This document shows, piece by piece, positions 59,823 to 64,000 of a stretch of 64,000 nucleotides of DNA. The first letter of the stretch is position 1, and every line of letters begins with the position of its first letter. The position numbers and the translations under genes are program-made. The notes under the pieces are model-generated. The model did not search any database, had not been told where the DNA came from, and was given only the letters and a program-made list of their open reading frames with translations. Where the stretch lies: the NCBI GenBank assembly GCA_963843685.1, contig CAWJLO010000007.1, positions 75,006 to 139,005 of the forward strand, written 5' to 3'. The stretch is from DASQHL01 sp963843685 (lineage in GTDB: Bacteria; Chloroflexota; Dehalococcoidia; DSTF01; JACRBR01).

Positions 59823-60563
59823 TCAACCTGATGTTGCGGATGGCGCCTTCTTCGGCATGTCCCGGCGGAGGCGGAGCTTGATGAGCTGCGTCGACATCTT
59901 GATGATGTCCTGGGGGAACTTGACCCGCGAGTCGGGATCTTCCACCCACTTCACCGGCACTTCCTTCAGCCGGTAGCCGCCCTTCTCCGCGAGGATCAGC
60001 AGCTCCGTGTCGAAGAACCACTCGCCGTCCTGGACGTGCGGCAGAAGCTGCTGCGCCGCGTCGCGTGTGATCGCCTTGAAGCCGCACTGGGCGTCGGCGA
60101 ACTTCGTCCAGAAGAGCAGCTTGATGAAGGCGATGTAGCCGCGCGAATTGACCTCGCGCTTAAGCGAGCGCTCGACGTCGGAGCCGCGCGAGACCCGCGA
60201 CCCGTAGGCGACGTCGCGACCCTCTTCCAGAACGCCCGCGAGCAGCGGCGTAATCATCTCGAGGTCCGTCGAGAGGTCGACGTCCATGTAGCACATGGCG
60301 TCGGCGTTGCTCTCCAGCCACGCGCGCTTGAGCGCGCGACCCCGGCCCTTGCGGTCGAGGTGGACGACGCCGACCGCGTCCGGATCCTCGTCGGCGAGGC
60401 GCCGGGCGACGGCGAGCGTGGCGTCGGTCGAGGCGTTGTCCGCGACGACCACGCGCCACCTGTACGGGAGGTGCCCGGCGCACCACGCCTTGAGCTTTTC
60501 GACGCTTTCGGCGAGGACGCGCTCCTCGTTGTAGCAGGGGATGACGAGGTCGACGGACTTCAT
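59823..60563 (-). CDS. GT2-type glycosyltransferase (dolichyl-phosphate mannosyltransferase-like)
   Basis: A 246-residue GT-A enzyme. DLVIPCYNEERVLAESV at the start, the DxD motif in CYMDVDLSTD, then QCGFKAITRDAAQQLLP and GEWFFDTELLILAEKGGY are the polyprenyl-phosphate glycosyltransferase pattern (DPM1-like). No membrane helix, so it likely works at the inner face of the membrane with a lipid carrier. ATG 60563. Confidence 0.92.
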   Translation of the reverse strand: MKSVDLVIPCYNEERVLAESVEKLKAWCAGHLPYRWRVVVADNASTDATLAVARRLADEDPDAVGVVHLDRKGRGRALKRAWLESNADAMCYMDVDLSTDLEMITPLLAGVLEEGRDVAYGSRVSRGSDVERSLKREVNSRGYIAFIKLLFWTKFADAQCGFKAITRDAAQQLLPHVQDGEWFFDTELLILAEKGGYRLKEVPVKWVEDPDSRVKFPQDIIKMSTQLIKLRLRRDMPKKAPSATSG

Positions 60564-60632
60564 TGCATGCAGGGTAGCAGCGGCGGTTGGTAGTCAATAG
60601 CCGCCAGCTCAGGGTTCGTGTGAAGTAAACAG

Positions 60633-60660
60633 AGACGCCCGGCGGGCGCGCCGGGCGTCT
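60633..60660. terminator. Terminator of groESL
   Basis: Perfect 11-base stem AGACGCCCGGC/GCCGGGCGTCT with a six-base loop, 36 bases after the groEL stop. On the minus strand it is followed by CTGTTTACTT. Confidence 0.75.
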
Positions 60661-60695
60661 GTCACGTGAACTACGAACTGCGGTACTTGGACTCC

Positions 60696-62315
60696 CTAGT
60701 AGTCCATCGGCGGCGGGGCCGGGGCGGCGGACGGCGGCTCCGGGATCTCGGTCACCAGCGTCTCCGTGGTGAGCACCATGGCGGCGATGCTGGCGGCGTT
60801 CTCGATCGCGGAGCGGGTGACCTTCGCCGGGTCGATGATGCCGGCCTTGAGCAGGTCGGTGTAGACGTCGTTGCGGGCGTCATAGCCGTAGGACTTGCCC
60901 TTGCCGTTGTGGATGTTCTCGATGACGACCGACCCTTCCTGGCCGGCGTTCTCGGCGATGATGCGCGTCGGCTCCTCGAGGGCGCGCTCCAGGATCGAGG
61001 CGCCGGTGCGCTCGTCTCCGGAGAGCTTCTCCTTGAGGGCGACGATCGCCGGGACGGCGCGCAGCAGCGCGACCCCGCCGCCGGGCACGATACCCTCTTC
61101 GACGGCGGCGCGCGTCGCGGAAAGCGCGTCCTCGACACGGAGCTTCTTCTCCTTCAGCTCCACCTCCGTGGCGGCGCCGACTTTGATCACGGCGACGCCG
61201 CCGGCGAGCTTCGCGAGCCGCTCCTGCAGCTTCTCGCGGTCGAACTCCGACGTGGCCTCGTCGATCTGAGCCTTGATCTGCCTGATGCGATCCTGGATCG
61301 CCTTGTCGGTGCCGTAACCCTCGATGATGGTCGTCTCGTCCTTCGTAGAGGTGACGCGGCGGGCGCGGCCGAGGTCGCTGACCTGCGCGTTCTCGACCTT
61401 GATCCCCATGTCCTCCGTGATGAAGGTGCCGCCGGTGAGGATCGCGATGTCCTCGAGCATGGCCTTACGGCGGTCGCCGAAGCCGGGCGCCTTCACGACG
61501 AGCGCGTTGATCGTGCCGCGCAGCTTGTTCACGACGAGTGTGGCCAGCGCCTCGCCGTCGGCGTCGTCACAGATGATGACGAAGTTCTTCGTCACCTGCA
61601 GCACCTTCTCCAGCACGGGGAGGATGTCGGCGACGGCGGAGATCTTCTTGTCGGTGATCAGGATGTACGGCTCGTCGAGCGACGCTTCCATGCGCTCTGG
61701 GTTGGTCACGAAGTACGGCGAGACGTAGCCGCGGTCGATGGCCATGCCCTCGACGAACTCCTGCTCGAACTTCAGCCCCTTGGACTCCTCGACGGTGATG
61801 ACGCCGTCCTTGCCGACCTTCTCCATGACGTCGGCGATCATCGCGCCGACCTCCTCGTCGCCAGCGGAGATCGTCGCGACCTGGGCGATCTGGTTGCGCC
61901 CGGAGACCGGCGAGGCGAGCTCGCGCAGGGACTTGAGCACCTCCTGGACGGCCAGCTCGAGGCCGCGCTTGAGCGCCATCGGGTTGGCGCCGGCGGCGAC
62001 GTTCTTCATCCCTTCGCGGACCATCGCCTGGCCGAGCACCGTGGCGGTCGTCGTGCCGTCGCCGGCGACGTCGTTGGTCTTGGTCGCGATCTCCTTGGCG
62101 AGCTGGGCGCCCATGTTCTCGAAGGGGTCCTTCAGCTCGATCTCCTTGGCGATCGACACGCCGTCGTTGACGACGGCGGGGGGGCCGAACTTCTTGTCGA
62201 GGACGACGTTGCGGCCGCGCGGACCGAGCGTCACCTTGAGGGCGTCGGCGAGCGCGTCGACGCCGGCCTTGAGCGAACGACGCGCCTCCTCATCGAATAC
62301 CAGTTGTTTTGCCAT
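60696..62315 (-). CDS. groEL: Chaperonin GroEL (Hsp60)
   Basis: A 539-residue ATP-driven folding chamber subunit. The N-terminal block LGPRGRNVVLDK, the ATP motif GDGTTTATVL and VGKDGVITVEESKG are standard. The C-terminus, APAPPPMDY, lacks the usual Gly-Gly-Met repeats and is Pro-rich instead. ATG 62315 follows AGGAGACCACAC. It lies 120 bases after groES with a heptamer repeat in between. Confidence 0.97.
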   Translation of the reverse strand: MAKQLVFDEEARRSLKAGVDALADALKVTLGPRGRNVVLDKKFGPPAVVNDGVSIAKEIELKDPFENMGAQLAKEIATKTNDVAGDGTTTATVLGQAMVREGMKNVAAGANPMALKRGLELAVQEVLKSLRELASPVSGRNQIAQVATISAGDEEVGAMIADVMEKVGKDGVITVEESKGLKFEQEFVEGMAIDRGYVSPYFVTNPERMEASLDEPYILITDKKISAVADILPVLEKVLQVTKNFVIICDDADGEALATLVVNKLRGTINALVVKAPGFGDRRKAMLEDIAILTGGTFITEDMGIKVENAQVSDLGRARRVTSTKDETTIIEGYGTDKAIQDRIRQIKAQIDEATSEFDREKLQERLAKLAGGVAVIKVGAATEVELKEKKLRVEDALSATRAAVEEGIVPGGGVALLRAVPAIVALKEKLSGDERTGASILERALEEPTRIIAENAGQEGSVVIENIHNGKGKSYGYDARNDVYTDLLKAGIIDPAKVTRSAIENAASIAAMVLTTETLVTEIPEPPSAAPAPPPMDY

Positions 62316-62325
62316 GTGTGGTCTC

Positions 62326-62352
62326 CTGGTCGCTGGTCGCTGGTCGCTGGTC
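62326..62352 (-). repeat. GACCAGC heptamer repeat upstream of groEL
   Basis: Three full units and one partial unit of GACCAGC (read on the minus strand), ending next to the AGGAG ribosome site of groEL. Same unit as in the first codons of tsaD. Confidence 0.75.
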
Positions 62353-62435
62353 GCGCGCAGCGGTTCTTCCGGGCGAGGCAGCGCTTCGCGCGCGGCCGTC
62401 GGACCCTCGTGTCGGCGGTCGGTGGATCCGCGAGG

Positions 62436-62798
62436 CTACTCGACCTTGGCGAGGACGTCCTTCTCGGAGATGACGATCAACTCCTCGCGGTCGATCTTCA
62501 CTTCCTGGCCGGTGTACTTGGCGTAGAGGACGCGGTCGCCGACGCGGACGTCCATGGCGATGCGCTTCCCGTCATCGTCCAGGCGGCCGGGGCCGGCGGC
62601 GATGACGACGCCCTGCTGCGGCTTCTCCTTCGCGGTGTCCGGGATGACGATGCCGCTGGCGAGCGTCTCCTCCTGGACCACCGGGCGGATGACGATGCGG
62701 TCGTGCAGCGGGACGAGCTTGCTCGCTGACGACTTTGCGCCGATGGACTTCACTTTCGCTGCCGGCTTGGGCTTGGACGCGACTGCAGCTTTGGCCAC
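62436..62798 (-). CDS. groES: Co-chaperonin GroES with N-terminal extension
   Basis: A 120-residue lid of the GroEL chamber. The normal protein starts at KLVPLHDRIVI (residue 27); before it lie 26 extra Lys/Ala/Ser-rich residues. The ribosome site GGAGG six bases before ATG 62798 shows that the extension is real. The mobile loop EETLASGIVIP and the C-terminal EVKIDREELIVISE are canonical. First gene of the groESL operon, below CIRCE. Confidence 0.95.
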   Translation of the reverse strand: MAKAAVASKPKPAAKVKSIGAKSSASKLVPLHDRIVIRPVVQEETLASGIVIPDTAKEKPQQGVVIAAGPGRLDDDGKRIAMDVRVGDRVLYAKYTGQEVKIDREELIVISEKDVLAKVE

Positions 62799-62885
62799 GT
62801 TGCTACCTCCTGTGTGGTCTGTATGCCGATCGAAATTGTCTGAATTTGCCTTGTCCGAGGGGGCCCGGCGAGGGCTGGAATCATG

Positions 62886-62912
62886 TTAGCACTCGCATGT
62901 GGAGAGTGCTAG
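62886..62912. promoter_or_regulatory. CIRCE operator of groESL
   Basis: TTAGCACTC, nine bases, GAGTGCTAG: the HrcA binding site with one mismatch from the consensus arm. It lies 87 bases upstream of groES. A weak promoter (TTGAAG 62934-62929, TAGCAC 62911-62906, 17-base spacer on the minus strand) overlaps it, so bound HrcA would block transcription until heat stress. Confidence 0.88.
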
Positions 62913-63007
62913 CAGGGGGATGCTACAGCTTCAATCGCGCAGCCGCAAGGGCTGCAGAGGCGGGCTGGCAATGCGGGCGACGAGGATCGTTGGGAGACGG
63001 GAGGCGT

Positions 63008-63982
63008 CTACGAGGCCCGGCGCCGGAGCCGGAGACCGAGCGACATGAGGCCGATCGCTCCCGCCGCAAGGACGGCCAACGCGATGAGCGCGGCGGCGAT
63101 CCCGTCGCCTACGGGGCCGAGGCCGGTGTCCGGCAGGAAGCTTGCGCCCGGGCCGGAAGGGCTGGCGCCGCCCGACGTGGGCGGACGGACGGACTCGAGG
63201 ACGATGCTGACCTCGGTGTTGGTGGCCGTGGGGACAGGAGACGACGTCGGCGGCGGAGGCGTGGCCGAGGCGGTCGGGCCCGAGCCACCCGCGGGCGCAG
63301 TGGCGGTGAGTGTTGCCGCCGGCTGAGACGGCGTCGCGGACGGCACCGGCGTGTCGGCGGGACGTGGTGTGTCCGTCGGCGCGGGGATGGCCGTGTTCGT
63401 CGCGACAGCCGTGCCCGTCGCCGTCCTCGTCGGCTTCGGCGTGCTCGTGCTCGTCGCCGTGCGGGTCGGCTGCGTCGTGCTTGTGGGCTGTGGCGTGTGC
63501 GTCGGGACGGGCGTCGCCGTAGCGGTGTTGGTCGGCGTCGAGCACTTCGCCGCGTCGAAGTGCAGGTTCGGGTGCACGACACCGTCGAGCAGGTTGTAGT
63601 GGCCGTTCGAACCGCGGCTGTACATCGAGATCGACCCTGAAGTATCGACGCTGCCGTTGCCGCTGCGGGTGTACAACACGTAGGAGGCCTGGTGCCCGAG
63701 ATGCGCCGCGTCGAAGTAGAAGGTGCCGGCGATGTGCTCACCGGCAACGGTGACGTCGACGACGACCTCGCGGTCCTCGCCGCCGCCGACGTAGTCGGCC
63801 TCGCTGTGCCAGCCGTCGCAGTTCGCGCTCTCATTCATCTGGTCGTGATGGGCGAGCGCCGTCCCCGCGTGCAGAACGAAGACGCCGGCGATGAAGGCGA
63901 ACACGATGGCGACGCGCACGAGCGCTGCGGCGGTCAGGTGGTGGCGGGCTTTCCCTTTCATCACGAGCAGATCACACCGCAA
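63008..63982 (-). CDS. Secreted, wall-anchored protein with LPDTG motif
   Basis: A protein of about 317-324 residues. A hydrophobic signal segment (VRVAIVFAFIAGVFVLHAG) leads to a mature start at AHHDQ. Residues about 45-145 form a soluble domain with NCDGWHSEADYVGG and GTFYFDAAHLGH; then comes a Thr/Pro-rich linker of over 100 residues. The end is a sorting signal: LPDTG, a hydrophobic helix (IAAALIALAVLAAGAIGLM) and a basic tail (RLRRRAS), as recognised by sortases. The start is TTG 63982 or ATG 63961. Ligand or function unknown. Confidence 0.82.
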   Translation of the reverse strand: MRCDLLVMKGKARHHLTAAALVRVAIVFAFIAGVFVLHAGTALAHHDQMNESANCDGWHSEADYVGGGEDREVVVDVTVAGEHIAGTFYFDAAHLGHQASYVLYTRSGNGSVDTSGSISMYSRGSNGHYNLLDGVVHPNLHFDAAKCSTPTNTATATPVPTHTPQPTSTTQPTRTATSTSTPKPTRTATGTAVATNTAIPAPTDTPRPADTPVPSATPSQPAATLTATAPAGGSGPTASATPPPPTSSPVPTATNTEVSIVLESVRPPTSGGASPSGPGASFLPDTGLGPVGDGIAAALIALAVLAAGAIGLMSLGLRLRRRAS

Positions 63983-64000
63983 TCGGGCGCGCGTCTCAAT

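Noticed and set aside
60666..62729. 687-residue plus-strand frame opposite groESL
   Set aside because: Antisense shadow of groEL and groES; it also crosses their terminator hairpin.
62886..62912. Inverted repeat considered as a terminator
   Set aside because: It matches CIRCE in both arms with a nine-base spacer and lies upstream of groES, not after a gene.

Overview
The window is a high-G+C chromosomal segment, densely coded on both strands. The gene content points to a member of Chloroflexota: DUF2851, DUF951, TIGR00266 and ferritin-VIT1 proteins; Thr/Pro-rich linkers in secreted proteins; an LPDTG-type wall-sorting signal, suggesting a cell with a single membrane; a tryptophan T-box; and a CIRCE-controlled groESL. 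The class is not certain; Dehalococcoidia or a related class is my best guess. No rRNA, tRNA, CRISPR array, prophage or insertion sequence was seen.

Layout. 1-5000: tail of an unrecognised protein, apt, a GH38 alpha-mannosidase and two tandem 91-residue paralogues. 5010-15450: a sigma-A-type promoter, a tryptophan T-box leader with its terminator, then a tightly coupled trp operon (trpB2, trpS, trpE, a Nudix/methyltransferase stretch, trpG, trpD, trpC, a P-loop kinase, trpF, trpB) with no trpA. 15457-21086: tatA with a zinc ribbon (opposite strand), murI, pyrF, DUF951, two MFS transporters and a DUF151 nuclease. 21283-28604: a complete F1Fo ATP synthase operon (I-B-E-F-H-A-G-D-C) with an unusually long subunit a. 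28685-33624: a frameshift-damaged secreted CAP protein, a membrane protein, csoR facing trxA-trxB across a CsoR-like operator, and a GAF/degenerate-GGDEF protein. 33747-42362: rpoBC on the minus strand with a near-consensus promoter. 42475-48245: sppA, a secreted protein, a subtilase fused to an SNase-like domain, a ferritin-VIT1 protein and a transglutaminase-like protein. 48368-51452: asd, dapA and tsaD. 51481-60563: a DUF2851/XRE pair with its own operator, then hydrolases, glycosyltransferases, a Rieske protein and small conserved proteins. 60633-63982: groEL and groES under CIRCE, and a wall-anchored secreted protein.

How the genes work together. Uncharged tRNA-Trp should let transcription pass the T-box terminator, so synthesis of tryptophan and charging of its tRNA are controlled together. 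CsoR probably links copper (or thiol stress) to the thioredoxin system. HrcA probably represses groESL. An XRE regulator probably represses its own short operon.

Caution. At least eleven genes, most of them housekeeping, carry one or more frameshifts (trpE, trpD, trpC, trpF, murI, atpH, asd, the transglutaminase-like gene, DUF2851, the methyltransferase and the CAP protein). This looks like indel error in the assembly rather than gene decay. Coordinates for these genes cover the full reconstructed gene.
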